NCBI GenBank assembly: GCA_000384935.1
Contig: ARRA01000003.1
Coordinates: 62,001 to 126,000, forward strand
DNA length: 64,000 nucleotides
Source of the DNA: a gamma proteobacterium SCGC AAA076-P13
GTDB taxonomy: Bacteria; Pseudomonadota; Gammaproteobacteria; Magnimaribacterales; D2472
Direction: 5' to 3'
Each line of letters opens with the position of its first letter. Position 1 is the stretch's first letter. Of this stretch, positions 53,624 to 63,060 are shown in pieces. Made by a program: the position numbers and the translations under genes. The notes under the pieces were generated by a model that saw nothing but the letters and a program-made list of their open reading frames with translations, ran no database searches and was not told where the DNA came from.

Positions 53624-54040
53624 ATGATCAAAAGTTTAATAATTATACTACTATCCAATGTGATTGCAGGTGAATTGTATTCAGCGAATCTTTTTGAAAA
53701 CTCAAATAGGGTCCCAGAAGCCAATGAAGTATTTGCTTTAACAACCAATGTTGAAAAACAAGCAGCATATATAACGTGGCAAATAAGAGATGGTTATTAT
53801 ATGTACTTGGATAGTATAAAGCTCGAATTTAAAGATAAAGTGCTCCCATTTAAGACGCTTGAGTCAAGTAAAGAGCTATATAAGGATGAGTTTTTTGGCG
53901 AGACTGAGATTCTTAAAGATAAATTTGTTATAAGCATTGAAATAAATTCTTCATTGAACTTATCAGAAGTTTTAATATACTATCAGGGATGCTCTGAAGC
54001 GGGTTTTTGCTATCCCATGCAAAAAAATCAACTCTTATAA
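53624..54040 (+). CDS. Stand-alone DsbD alpha domain (periplasmic)
   Basis: 138 residues. A signal peptide (about 1-21) is followed by one immunoglobulin-like domain that ends YYQGCSEAGFCYP, with Cys123 and Cys129 placed as the DsbD alpha-domain Cys pair. The DsbD membrane part and the C-terminal thioredoxin part, about 430 residues in E. coli, are absent, and aroQ begins 53 bases later. It could receive electrons from a separately encoded membrane domain (CcdA or ScsB-like) and pass them to periplasmic proteins. Its target is unknown. Confidence 0.82.
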   Translation: MIKSLIIILLSNVIAGELYSANLFENSNRVPEANEVFALTTNVEKQAAYITWQIRDGYYMYLDSIKLEFKDKVLPFKTLESSKELYKDEFFGETEILKDKFVISIEINSSLNLSEVLIYYQGCSEAGFCYPMQKNQLL

Positions 54041-54092
54041 AAATATCTGTAAAATCCTCAAAAATCTGTAAATTTCTGTTAAAATCTATTAT

Positions 54093-54533
54093 ATGAACAT
54101 ATTGCTTATTAATGGTCCCAACCTCAATCTTCTCGGAACTAGAGAAAAGGAAGTATATGGCAGCACATCACTTGAAGATATTCAACAAGATTTATCAGTC
54201 TTAGCAAATCAAAATCAATGCAATTTAGTATCTTTTCAAAGTAATGCAGAGCATGAAATAATAGAATCAATACATAGTACTATTGAAGAAAAAATAGACT
54301 TTGTAATAATAAATCCTGCTGCATATACTCATACGAGCATAGCTATAAGGGATGCATTTCTTGGTGTCAACATACCATTCTATGAGGTTCACCTTTCAGA
54401 CATATATACAAGAGAGGAATTTAGACATGTCTCATATCTATCTGATATAGCTGAAGAAGTGATAACTGGTATTGGTGCTAAGGGTTATGAAGAGGCGATG
54501 CTTAAGGGCATATTAAAATACAGGGGTAAATAA
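54093..54533 (+). CDS. aroQ: 3-dehydroquinate dehydratase, type II
   Basis: A 146-residue shikimate-pathway enzyme. It has [18 protein letters not shown], with the catalytic Tyr in [14 protein letters not shown], and [15 protein letters not shown], with the catalytic His. A variant SNAEHE replaces the usual SNHEGE, so one loop residue differs; the other active-site residues are in place. It is first gene of aroQ-accB-accC, the normal order. Confidence 0.95.
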   Translation: MNILLINGPNLNLLGTREKEVYGSTSLEDIQQDLSVLANQNQCNLVSFQSNAEHEIIESIHSTIEEKIDFVIINPAAYTHTSIAIRDAFLGVNIPFYEVHLSDIYTREEFRHVSYLSDIAEEVITGIGAKGYEEAMLKGILKYRGK

Positions 54534-54977
54534 ATGGATATTAGAAAAATAAAAAAACTTATAGAAATGCTTCAAGAGTCTGATTTAAAAGAAATAGAAG
54601 TAAGTCAAGGAGATGAGTCAGTAAGAATTTCAAGAGATAACGGCTCTCATCAAGAATTTGTTTCAAAACCAATCATGGTCAAAAATGAGCCAGCTATCTC
54701 ACCAACAACTCATCAATTGGATGAGGCTAAGCAAACTGTCATAGGGGATGTTGTTACCTCTCCAATAGTAGGAACTTTTTATAGAAGCCCAAGTCCCGAA
54801 AAAGATCCATTTGTAAAAGTAGGAGACAATATAAAAGTAGGTGATGTGCTCTGTATAGTTGAAGCCATGAAAATGATGAATGAAATTAAATCAGAATTTG
54901 ATGGCAAGATTGCAAGTATTGATGTGGAAGATGGAAGTCCGGTTGAATTTGGACAAAAAATTATAACTGTCAATTAA
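54534..54977 (+). CDS. accB: Biotin carboxyl carrier protein of acetyl-CoA carboxylase
   Basis: 147 residues. An N-terminal helical part is followed by a short Pro-containing linker and the C-terminal biotinyl domain, with EAMKMMNEI carrying the modified Lys near residue 114. It begins directly after the aroQ stop and ends one base before accC. The biotin is added by the HTH-less BirA at 10748-11497. Confidence 0.97.
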   Translation: MDIRKIKKLIEMLQESDLKEIEVSQGDESVRISRDNGSHQEFVSKPIMVKNEPAISPTTHQLDEAKQTVIGDVVTSPIVGTFYRSPSPEKDPFVKVGDNIKVGDVLCIVEAMKMMNEIKSEFDGKIASIDVEDGSPVEFGQKIITVN

Positions 54978-54978
54978 A

Positions 54979-56322
54979 ATGAGTTATAAAGTTCTTATTG
55001 CCAATCGTGGTGAGATTGCTCTTCGAGCTATCAGAGCTTGTAAAGAGCTTGGTATCAAGACAGTATCTGTTTACTCAGAAGCTGATAAAGATCTAAAACA
55101 TTTAAGATTCTCTGATGAAACTGTTTGTATTGGGCCTGCATCTCCAACTCAAAGCTACCTAAATATACCTGCCATTCTCTCAGCTGCAGAACTTACAAGT
55201 GCTAATGCTATATATCCTGGATATGGGTTCCTTGCAGAAGATCATAATTTTGCAGAAATGTGTGAAAAAAGTGGATTTAAATTTATTGGGCCAACCTCAG
55301 AAACAATCCAAAAAATGGGCGACAAAATAACAGCAAAAACACTGGCTGAAAAATCCGGAATTCAAATCGTTCCAGGTTATAAAGATGAGATTCCATCTGA
55401 TAATGATGAGTTTAAAAAAATTGCTAGAGATATCGGCTATCCAATTATGATTAAGGCAACGGCTGGTGGCGGTGGAAGAGGAATGAGAGTTGTTGAAAGA
55501 GAGGAAGATCTTATTGGACATGCAGAAATAACAATGCAGGAAGCTAAAAATGGATTCGGCAATGAAACCATTTATCTAGAAAAATTTATTGGGAACCCTA
55601 GACATATTGAAGTTCAAATAGTTGGTGATGGTAAAGGAAAGGCGATACATTTAGGTACCAGGGATTGCAGTATGCAGAGGAGACATCAAAAAATAATTGA
55701 GGAAGCTCCAGCACTTAATATAAATCAAGAAGCTCTTAATAAAACACTAATAGCTTGTGTCAATTTATGTGAAGAAATAAATTACGAAGGGGTTGGCACT
55801 ATTGAATTTTTATACGAAGATAATCAATTCTATTTTATAGAAATGAATACAAGAATTCAGGTTGAACATCCGGTAACAGAAATGATAACTGGCTTTGATT
55901 TAGTAAAAGCACAACTAAGAATTGCTCTTGAAATGCCAATTAAGCTAAATCAAGATGATATTAATTTTCATGGCCACTCACTAGAATGCAGAATTAATGC
56001 AGAAGATCCTGATAATTTTCAACCATCCCCAGGAACAATTACAAAAATGCATACACCTGGCGGTTTTGGCATAAGATATGACTCACATATTTATGGAGGA
56101 TATAGAGTTCCCCCTAACTATGATTCACTTCTAGCAAAAATCATTACTCAGGCAAATTCTAGAAGCTCGGCTATTAAGAGAATGCTGAGTGCTTTAGATG
56201 AGTTTTTTATAGAGGGCATTAAAACAAATCACCCTCTTCATCAAAGGATTCTGCATGATGATACCTTTAAAGAAAATAAACATACTATTAATTACTTAGA
56301 AAATGAGTTCCTAAAAAAATGA
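54979..56322 (+). CDS. accC: Biotin carboxylase subunit of acetyl-CoA carboxylase
   Basis: 447 residues, ATP-grasp type. It has [32 protein letters not shown] (the glycine-rich loop that covers ATP), [17 protein letters not shown] and [14 protein letters not shown]-like sequence ([14 protein letters not shown]). It carboxylates the biotin on AccB using bicarbonate. It ends in an ATGA overlap with leuS. Confidence 0.98.
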   Translation: MSYKVLIANRGEIALRAIRACKELGIKTVSVYSEADKDLKHLRFSDETVCIGPASPTQSYLNIPAILSAAELTSANAIYPGYGFLAEDHNFAEMCEKSGFKFIGPTSETIQKMGDKITAKTLAEKSGIQIVPGYKDEIPSDNDEFKKIARDIGYPIMIKATAGGGGRGMRVVEREEDLIGHAEITMQEAKNGFGNETIYLEKFIGNPRHIEVQIVGDGKGKAIHLGTRDCSMQRRHQKIIEEAPALNINQEALNKTLIACVNLCEEINYEGVGTIEFLYEDNQFYFIEMNTRIQVEHPVTEMITGFDLVKAQLRIALEMPIKLNQDDINFHGHSLECRINAEDPDNFQPSPGTITKMHTPGGFGIRYDSHIYGGYRVPPNYDSLLAKIITQANSRSSAIKRMLSALDEFFIEGIKTNHPLHQRILHDDTFKENKHTINYLENEFLKK

Positions 56323-58733
56323 ATCCTGAATATAACCCAAGTCAAATAGAGAAAACCATTCAAGATGAATGGTTAAAAGAAGACAAATTTAAAGCTAATC
56401 CTGATGGTAGAGAAAAATTTTATTGCCTATCAATGTTTCCATATCCATCAGGTAAATTACATATGGGTCATGTAAGAAACTATACGATCGGTGATGTCAT
56501 ATCTAGATATAAAAGAATGAATAACTTTAATGTTTTTCAGCCTATGGGCTGGGATGCATTTGGGCTTCCTGCTGAAAACGCAGCGATTGCTAATAAAGTT
56601 AGCCCAAAAGATTGGACGAATCAAAATATTGAACATATGAAACAGCAACTTATATCTTTGGGCCTTGGGTATGATTGGTCAAAAGAGCTTAGAACATGTG
56701 AACCGGAATACTATAAGTGGGAGCAGTTAATATTTAAAAAGTTTTATGATAAAGGTTTGGTTTATAGGAAAAAATCATTAGTGAACTGGGATCCGGTTGA
56801 TGAGACAGTTTTAGCAAATGAGCAAGTTATAGATGGAAAAGGATGGAGGTCTGGGGCGCAAGTTGAAATAAAAGAAATTGATCAATGGTTTATAAAAATT
56901 ACAGACTACGCTGAAGAACTTTTAACATCTTTGGATGAGGTGGATTGGCCTGAAAATGTTAAAACAATGCAAAGGAATTGGATTGGGAAATCTCAGGGAG
57001 CAGAAATTAAATACATGATTGAGGATTCCGATGATTCTTTAAAGGTATTTTCAACACGACCTGATACAATTTTTGGTGTTTCTTTTTTAGCAATATCACC
57101 AAATCACTCTATATCGATAGGGTTGTCAAAAAATAATGAATCGATAAAAGACTTTCTAAACAAATGCAAAGAAGTGAAAGCTGCTGAAGCTGATATGGCT
57201 AAAGCTGAAAAACTTGGAATTAATAGTGGAATGCATGTAATTCATCCAATTACAAAGAAGAAAATACCCGTATGGATTGGAAATTTTGTACTTCTTGATT
57301 ATGGAACTGGAGTAGTGATGGGTGTTCCTGCTCATGATCAAAGAGATTTCGAATTTGCATCTAAATATAATCTAGAGATTCCTCAAGTTATTAGTTCTGA
57401 TAATAATAATGAACTTCCAGTTGTACAAAAAGGCAAATTAATAAACTCTGATAAATATGATGGCATGGACTCTGATGAGGCATCTCTTGAAATTATTAAA
57501 GATTTAGCAGGCGCAAACCTTGGTGAGCAGTTAATCCAGTTCAGATTAAGAGACTGGGGTGTGAGCAGACAAAGATATTGGGGTTGCCCTATTCCGGTTG
57601 TTTATGAAAATGGCGAACCAAGAGTTATTGATGAAAAGGATATGCCTATAGTGCTTCCAGAGCTAAAAAAGAACTCGGCACCTATTCCCTTAAGTCAAAA
57701 TGAAGATTTTTATAATATTTCTGATGGACTAAAAAGAGAGACAGATACTTTTGATACATTTATGGACTCATCATGGTATTACGCAAGATTTACTTCATCT
57801 GACAATGCAGATGAAATGTTTGATAAAAATTCAAAATATTGGCTGCCTGTTGATTTATATATAGGAGGTATTGAGCATGCGATACTGCACTTACTATATT
57901 CAAGATTTTTTCATAAGGCGCTTAGAGATATGGATTTAGTTGAAGGCAATGAGCCTTTTAAAAAGCTTCTTACACAAGGCATGGTTCTTAAAGATGGGGC
58001 TAAAATGTCGAAATCAAAAGGAAATACTGTAGATCCTCAATCTTATATAGAAAAGTATGGCGCTGATACTGTAAGGCTTTACATGATGTTTACAGCTCCC
58101 CCTGAGCAAAGTCTAGAATGGTCAGAGTCATCTGTAGAAGGTGCCTCAAGATTTATGAAAAAAATATGGAACTTAGTCAGCAATAGAAAATTTATTGACT
58201 TAGAGGAGCCCAAAAACCCTTCAAAACAAGAAGTAGAGCTCCGAAGAAAATCGCATAATACTCTTAAAAAGGTTACAAATGACTTTGAAACAAGATATTC
58301 ATTTAATACAGCCATTGCTTCGATAATGGAGCTAGTTAACTTTATACCTGATTCTTTCAAAGAAGATAATGCATCGATCTCAAATCAATATTGTCTTAAT
58401 GAAGCAATAATAATTATTCTTAAAACTCTCAATCCTATTGCGCCTCATATCTCACAACATTTATGGAATAATTTTTACTTTGACTTTGCACAAGAAGAAA
58501 TTGAATCTTCTTGGCCTGTTCTTAGAGAGGAGTTATTAGAAGTTTCTGAATTTAATTTAATAGTTCAAGTAAATGGAAAGGTGAGAGGTAAGGTAATGAT
58601 AGATAAAAACCTTGAGCAAAAAGATATAGAAGCTTTAGCACTGGCTATCGACAATGTGGCATCAACAATAAACAACTCGGCTATTAAAAAAACTATCTAT
58701 ATTAAAGAAAAAATAATAAATTTTGTTATTTAA
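56319..58733 (+). CDS. leuS: Leucyl-tRNA synthetase
   Basis: An 804-residue class Ia synthetase, about 55 residues shorter than the E. coli enzyme. It has [18 protein letters not shown] (HIGH-type, residues 42-59), an editing domain with [12 protein letters not shown] and [13 protein letters not shown], and KMSKSKGN near residue 563. The C-terminal anticodon part ends with NGKVRGKVM. The upstream accC is not its usual partner, but the following lptE-holA is the standard order. Confidence 0.97.
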   Translation: MNPEYNPSQIEKTIQDEWLKEDKFKANPDGREKFYCLSMFPYPSGKLHMGHVRNYTIGDVISRYKRMNNFNVFQPMGWDAFGLPAENAAIANKVSPKDWTNQNIEHMKQQLISLGLGYDWSKELRTCEPEYYKWEQLIFKKFYDKGLVYRKKSLVNWDPVDETVLANEQVIDGKGWRSGAQVEIKEIDQWFIKITDYAEELLTSLDEVDWPENVKTMQRNWIGKSQGAEIKYMIEDSDDSLKVFSTRPDTIFGVSFLAISPNHSISIGLSKNNESIKDFLNKCKEVKAAEADMAKAEKLGINSGMHVIHPITKKKIPVWIGNFVLLDYGTGVVMGVPAHDQRDFEFASKYNLEIPQVISSDNNNELPVVQKGKLINSDKYDGMDSDEASLEIIKDLAGANLGEQLIQFRLRDWGVSRQRYWGCPIPVVYENGEPRVIDEKDMPIVLPELKKNSAPIPLSQNEDFYNISDGLKRETDTFDTFMDSSWYYARFTSSDNADEMFDKNSKYWLPVDLYIGGIEHAILHLLYSRFFHKALRDMDLVEGNEPFKKLLTQGMVLKDGAKMSKSKGNTVDPQSYIEKYGADTVRLYMMFTAPPEQSLEWSESSVEGASRFMKKIWNLVSNRKFIDLEEPKNPSKQEVELRRKSHNTLKKVTNDFETRYSFNTAIASIMELVNFIPDSFKEDNASISNQYCLNEAIIIILKTLNPIAPHISQHLWNNFYFDFAQEEIESSWPVLREELLEVSEFNLIVQVNGKVRGKVMIDKNLEQKDIEALALAIDNVASTINNSAIKKTIYIKEKIINFVI

Positions 58734-58777
58734 AATTAATCTTTGATATATATTCTTCAGATAGATACTATGAGGTT

Positions 58778-59242
58778 ATGAAACTAAGAGCTCTCTTTTT
58801 ATACACTTGCTTGTTGATATCTTTAACTGGCTGCCAATTTAATCATCTAAATATAGATCTAGATAAAAAAGATCTATTTAATTTTCAGTTTGATAGTAGT
58901 GTCCCTAATTCTTTTGAGCAAAAGCTAGCAATCCTCTTCAATACAGAAAAAGAAGCTGAGAATCGTCAAAATCAGATTCTAATACAAGACTATATTTTAA
59001 ATAAATACGATATCTATGGAGGCTCTTCTCTTAGAGCTCTTGAAGGAGAAATTAATTTAGAAATACATATAAAAATGATTGGAAATAAACAAATAAGTAA
59101 AAAGCTTGTTAGTTACAAGAGATATAAATCGAATGAACTTAATCCATTTGCACAAGATCAAATGATTAAATCTCTTGAGTCTGAAATGCAGAAGGAATTA
59201 ATTGATCAAATAATTTTTGAGGTGCATGCTTTTGAAATGTGA
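58778..59242 (+). CDS. lptE: LPS-assembly lipoprotein LptE-like
   Basis: 154 residues of a fast-evolving family. The signal peptide ends at the lipobox LISLTGC (Cys19). The mature part is a small alpha/beta domain with no other clear motif. Identification rests on the lipobox, size and position between leuS and holA. LptE plugs the LptD barrel in the outer membrane. A few bases before holA, its stop region provides the GAGG signal for the next gene. Confidence 0.8.
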   Translation: MKLRALFLYTCLLISLTGCQFNHLNIDLDKKDLFNFQFDSSVPNSFEQKLAILFNTEKEAENRQNQILIQDYILNKYDIYGGSSLRALEGEINLEIHIKMIGNKQISKKLVSYKRYKSNELNPFAQDQMIKSLESEMQKELIDQIIFEVHAFEM

Positions 59243-59246
59243 GGCA

Positions 59247-60212
59247 ATGACAACTCAAAAATATTTAGATCAGTCACAAAATATCTTCTTTATTTTTGGA
59301 TCTGAGGTTGTCTTAAAAAATAACTCTAAAGATCTTTTGCTCAAACATTTATCAAATAAAGGGTTCAAAGAAAAAACAATTATTAATAAAGATGGGTTTG
59401 ATAAAATAGATCAGACTATTATTGAAAATGCTTCTGGATCTTTATTTGGCTCAAAAATAATAGTTGAGATTAATCATGATCAAGGAAAAATCCCTGACCA
59501 AATAATTAAAATATCTCAAATTGAAAACATTAACCATATGGATAATATTGCAATAATTATTAATTCAAGCAATGAAAAGCTTAATTTCACAACTAAGTGG
59601 GTAAAACAGATGGATGAGATAGCCCTCATCATTGATTGTGGAAAACTTAAATCTTTTGAAGAAAAGATTTGGCTTAAGCATCAACTATCTTTTATTTCTG
59701 AAAAAGATAGGCCCTCTTTAGTGCAAAATATATCTGAAATGAACTCTGGAAATTTAGTTGCCCAACAGAATGAAGTAAAGCTTCTAAGACTGACTTACAA
59801 GGATGGCGATGGCCAAGAAAGAAAATCTTCTGCGGAGTCTGCAGAATTTATGCCATTTGAACTTGAGGATAAAATTATTTCAAATAATACCAAGCAAGCT
59901 TTAAGAATTATCCATTCAATAAAATCAGCGGAAGATCATTATGCACCTCTTCTAGTTTGGATAGTTGGTAAAATTATTAACAGTGCAGCCAATGCTAGAC
60001 AAAGTAAAAATCCTGTCGATACTCTAATTAAATCTGGAGTTTGGAAAAATAAAACTTCTGAATATATGCATTTTATTAAAAATCACAAACTACAAAACTT
60101 AATACAGCTCCAAAAAAATGTATTTGAGCTCGATCTTGCAAATAAAGGTCTGAGTGATAAAGATTTTTGGTACGAGCTTGATAATATAGTTATTAAACTG
60201 ACTACTAGCTAA
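59247..60212 (+). CDS. holA: DNA polymerase III delta subunit
   Basis: 321 residues from the ATG at 59247, chosen over an in-frame TTG at 59217 because of the GAGG eight bases upstream. Delta opens the sliding clamp within the clamp loader. FIFGSEVVLKNNSKDLLLKHL, the fold size and the DFWYELDNIVIKLT end fit the family, and leuS-lptE-holA is the known order. Its stop overlaps the convergent transaminase stop by eight bases. Confidence 0.88.
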   Translation: MTTQKYLDQSQNIFFIFGSEVVLKNNSKDLLLKHLSNKGFKEKTIINKDGFDKIDQTIIENASGSLFGSKIIVEINHDQGKIPDQIIKISQIENINHMDNIAIIINSSNEKLNFTTKWVKQMDEIALIIDCGKLKSFEEKIWLKHQLSFISEKDRPSLVQNISEMNSGNLVAQQNEVKLLRLTYKDGDGQERKSSAESAEFMPFELEDKIISNNTKQALRIIHSIKSAEDHYAPLLVWIVGKIINSAANARQSKNPVDTLIKSGVWKNKTSEYMHFIKNHKLQNLIQLQKNVFELDLANKGLSDKDFWYELDNIVIKLTTS

Positions 60213-61035
60213 GGAACTTCTTATTAAAAATTTCTTCACTCTTTTTGAAAAGAGGATGGTATAAATCTAAGTGAGATTCTAGGTTACTAATTTCAGAAAT
60301 GGGGGCCAGCCCTTTCGTTGCGCTTGTGAGCCATGCGCAAGAAGCATTAGATAAATCTTCTAGCCTGAAGTTATCTTCGATGACCTCTATACTATAATTT
60401 TTTAATTCATTAATTAGTAATGCTCTGGTTATGCCGGGAAGTATATTTCCATTTAGAGCTGGGGTGCAGATTGAATCATTTTTTACAAAAAAAAGATTAG
60501 ATGCGCCACCCTCGGTCAACAAATTATCTTTGTGCATAATCACTTCATCACAATTATCTAGTTTTGCTGCATTCATGTTCATAACATTACCAAGCAATGA
60601 TGTTGATTTAATATCACACCTCCCCCACCTAATATCATCACATACTGATACTCTTAATGGTTTCCATTGGAATAAGTGCGCCTTTGCATAGCCAAAGGTT
60701 TCTATTTTTAAATTTGGCTCATGAATATGAGACCTTAATGGATCAACGCCTCTAGTAACTTGATAATAGACATAGCCATTACTAAACTCAGAGGATGTTA
60801 TTAAAGAATTAATTTCAAATGTAACTTCTTTTAAGTCTACGGCCATCGCTAGTTGACTAGCAGAAAATTCTAATCTTTTTATATGATCATCAAAAGCAAT
60901 TGCAGTTGAATTAAAGAAAGGAACTACTTCATATACGCTATCAGAAAAAGTATAAGCTCGAGAAAAAGGTGATATTTTTATGTTATCTACAGTATCAAAA
61001 GCTCCATTAAAAACGCCTTTAAGTGGTGTTTTCAT
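60205..61035 (-). CDS. dat: D-amino-acid transaminase (PLP fold type IV)
   Basis: 276 residues. The PLP lysine sits in RCDIKSTSLLGNVMNMNAA, and the phosphate-binding and recognition elements are YYQVTRGVDPLRSHI and ASNLFFV. The R-x-H in PLRSHI is the pattern of D-alanine transaminase and separates it from the branched-chain and PabC enzymes. D-glutamate or D-alanine production for peptidoglycan fits the dacA neighbour. It starts inside the dacA frame by 17 bases. Confidence 0.88.
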   Translation of the reverse strand: MKTPLKGVFNGAFDTVDNIKISPFSRAYTFSDSVYEVVPFFNSTAIAFDDHIKRLEFSASQLAMAVDLKEVTFEINSLITSSEFSNGYVYYQVTRGVDPLRSHIHEPNLKIETFGYAKAHLFQWKPLRVSVCDDIRWGRCDIKSTSLLGNVMNMNAAKLDNCDEVIMHKDNLLTEGGASNLFFVKNDSICTPALNGNILPGITRALLINELKNYSIEVIEDNFRLEDLSNASCAWLTSATKGLAPISEISNLESHLDLYHPLFKKSEEIFNKKFLS

Positions 61036-62176
61036 CTGTTAGACCAAATAAGCTAAATATCCAAAGAACGAACTTTGACCATATTCTTCCAAAAAAACCT
61101 TTAGCTTCAATATTTTTTAAAGCAACCAAATCCGTAACTAGAACAATCTCATCATTACTAATTATTTCTAGAGTCCCGACTTTTTGACCAACTACGATAG
61201 GAGCCTGGATATTGTTATTAACTTTATAAACAGTTTCAACATTTTTGAAACTTGTTCTAGGAAGAGTAATAGATATATCCTCTAGAACTCCCACGCCAAG
61301 TATCTTTTCTTGTCCACCCCAAACTGTAATATTCTGATATTCTTTTTCTGCACTTAACATCTTCTGTGTTGTAAAAAATCTAAATCCATACTCAAGCAAT
61401 CTTTGGGAAGATAAAAAACGATCATTATCTGACTTACTTCCTGCAACAACTGTAATAAGCCTCATACCGCCCCTTTTTGCTGAGCCAACTAAACAGTATC
61501 CAGCAGCTTCTGTATGACCAGTTTTAACACCATCTGCTGAGTCGTCTCTCCATAAAAGCTTATTTCTATTTAATTGCTTAATATTGTTAAAAGTAAATTG
61601 CTTCTGCTTATATAAAGCATATTCTTCTGGAAATTTATTAATGTAGTTAGCTGTCAGATTGGCTAAATCTTTTGCTGATGAAAAATGATTTTCATCTGGA
61701 AGCCCTGTTGAATTCTGAAAGATCGTATTATTCATCTCCAAAGAGGCAGCATAAGAGTTCATTAAGTCAACGAAGCCTCTTTCAGTGCCGCCTGCATATT
61801 CTGCAATTGCAACAGAGGCATCATTGCCTGACTGAATCATAATACCTTTTAAAAGATCAGATACCGTAACTTTTTTTCCAGCTTCTATAAAGGTCTTAGA
61901 CCCCTGCATTCTCCATGCTTTTTCACTAATTAGTACTTCGTCATCAAGAGATATTAAACCATTTGCAATCTGATCAGCCACAACATAGCTAGTCATAATT
62001 TTAGTCATGCTAGCTGGTTCTATTTCCAAATCTGAATTAAATTCTGCAATAACAGTATTGGTGTTTGGTTCAATTAGGATATAGCTCTTCAGATCTAACT
62101 CAGGAGAATCTGGAACAAAACTCTGTGCTTGAATAAATATTGAAGTTGATAGTAATGTGAATAATAATTTTTTCAT
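61019..62176 (-). CDS. dacA: D-alanyl-D-alanine carboxypeptidase (PBP5/6 type)
   Basis: A 385-residue low-molecular-weight penicillin-binding protein. The signal peptide is about 1-18. Motifs are SMTK (S56, K59), SGN near residue 117 and KTG near residue 219. After the catalytic domain come the beta-rich part and a hydrophobic amphipathic C-terminus (FGRIWSKFVLWIFSLFGL) that anchors it in the inner membrane. It overlaps mltB by four bases (ATGA type) and dat by 17. The usual rlpA between mltB and dacA is absent. Confidence 0.96.
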   Translation of the reverse strand: MKKLLFTLLSTSIFIQAQSFVPDSPELDLKSYILIEPNTNTVIAEFNSDLEIEPASMTKIMTSYVVADQIANGLISLDDEVLISEKAWRMQGSKTFIEAGKKVTVSDLLKGIMIQSGNDASVAIAEYAGGTERGFVDLMNSYAASLEMNNTIFQNSTGLPDENHFSSAKDLANLTANYINKFPEEYALYKQKQFTFNNIKQLNRNKLLWRDDSADGVKTGHTEAAGYCLVGSAKRGGMRLITVVAGSKSDNDRFLSSQRLLEYGFRFFTTQKMLSAEKEYQNITVWGGQEKILGVGVLEDISITLPRTSFKNVETVYKVNNNIQAPIVVGQKVGTLEIISNDEIVLVTDLVALKNIEAKGFFGRIWSKFVLWIFSLFGLTDENTT

Positions 62177-63060
62177 TTTTTTAACTCTTCTGATAAGTAA
62201 TAAACCGCCATTGCATAGACATCGCTAATATTATACTTAGCAATAGCCCTAAAGTTATCATCACCAATAAAAAAAAGATCCTTTCCATCTTCATTAAAGG
62301 TTAAAGGTATGAACCTTGTCAGAGACTCATGAGGTTTATAAAATTTTCTAACATTGTTTGGATAAGTTTTTGTTACGATCTTTCCTTCTCTCTTCCATCC
62401 ATGAACATAAAGATAATTTGCAATACTTCCAATTGCATCATCAACAGAATTAAATAAATCAACGTAACCATCTTCATCAAAATCTACAGCATAGGCTCGG
62501 TAGCTTGACGAAATAAATTGTGCATATCCCATAGCTCCCGCATATGAGCCTTTTGTTGTTTTGATATCTAAATTATTTTCTCTTGTTAAAAGGAAGAATT
62601 CTATAAGTTCTCTTCTAAAAAAATTAGATCTTCGCGGGTCATCAAAACCTAAAGTAGTAAGACTATCTAAAACTCTGTATCCACCTTTATTGCTGCCATA
62701 ATTAGTTTCTACGCCTAAAATAGCAGTAATTATTTCTTTAGGAACTCCAAATTCTTTCTCAGCCCTCTCTAAAGCATTAATATTTTTTTTTATAAATTTT
62801 TTGCCTTCTGAAACTCTTTTTGTTTTTATAAAGATAGCCCTATATTCATCCCATGTTTTTGTTTTTTCAGCAGGATTAGCAACAGATTTAAGCATCTCAT
62901 CACGCTTTTTTGCATTTTTTAAGATTGCAGTAACATAAGATTCCTCAAAACCGTGTTTTGTGACGAGTTCATTTATTACCATTTGGCTATCTTTATGATT
63001 CGAATAATCCGCAGTAATTGAAATAGTGAATATTAAAGTTATAAATATAATTTTTTTCAT
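62173..63060 (-). CDS. mltB: Membrane-bound or soluble lytic transglycosylase B
   Basis: 295 residues, family GH103. The N-terminal signal is followed directly by ADYSN; no lipobox Cys is seen, so this form is probably soluble in the periplasm, whereas E. coli MltB is a lipoprotein. The catalytic Glu is in ILGVETNYGSNKGGY. Other conserved parts are GYAQFISSSYRAYAVDFD and the calcium-binding-like DFDEDGYVDLFNSVDDAIGS. It overlaps rodA by four bases. Confidence 0.93.
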   Translation of the reverse strand: MKKIIFITLIFTISITADYSNHKDSQMVINELVTKHGFEESYVTAILKNAKKRDEMLKSVANPAEKTKTWDEYRAIFIKTKRVSEGKKFIKKNINALERAEKEFGVPKEIITAILGVETNYGSNKGGYRVLDSLTTLGFDDPRRSNFFRRELIEFFLLTRENNLDIKTTKGSYAGAMGYAQFISSSYRAYAVDFDEDGYVDLFNSVDDAIGSIANYLYVHGWKREGKIVTKTYPNNVRKFYKPHESLTRFIPLTFNEDGKDLFFIGDDNFRAIAKYNISDVYAMAVYYLSEELKK

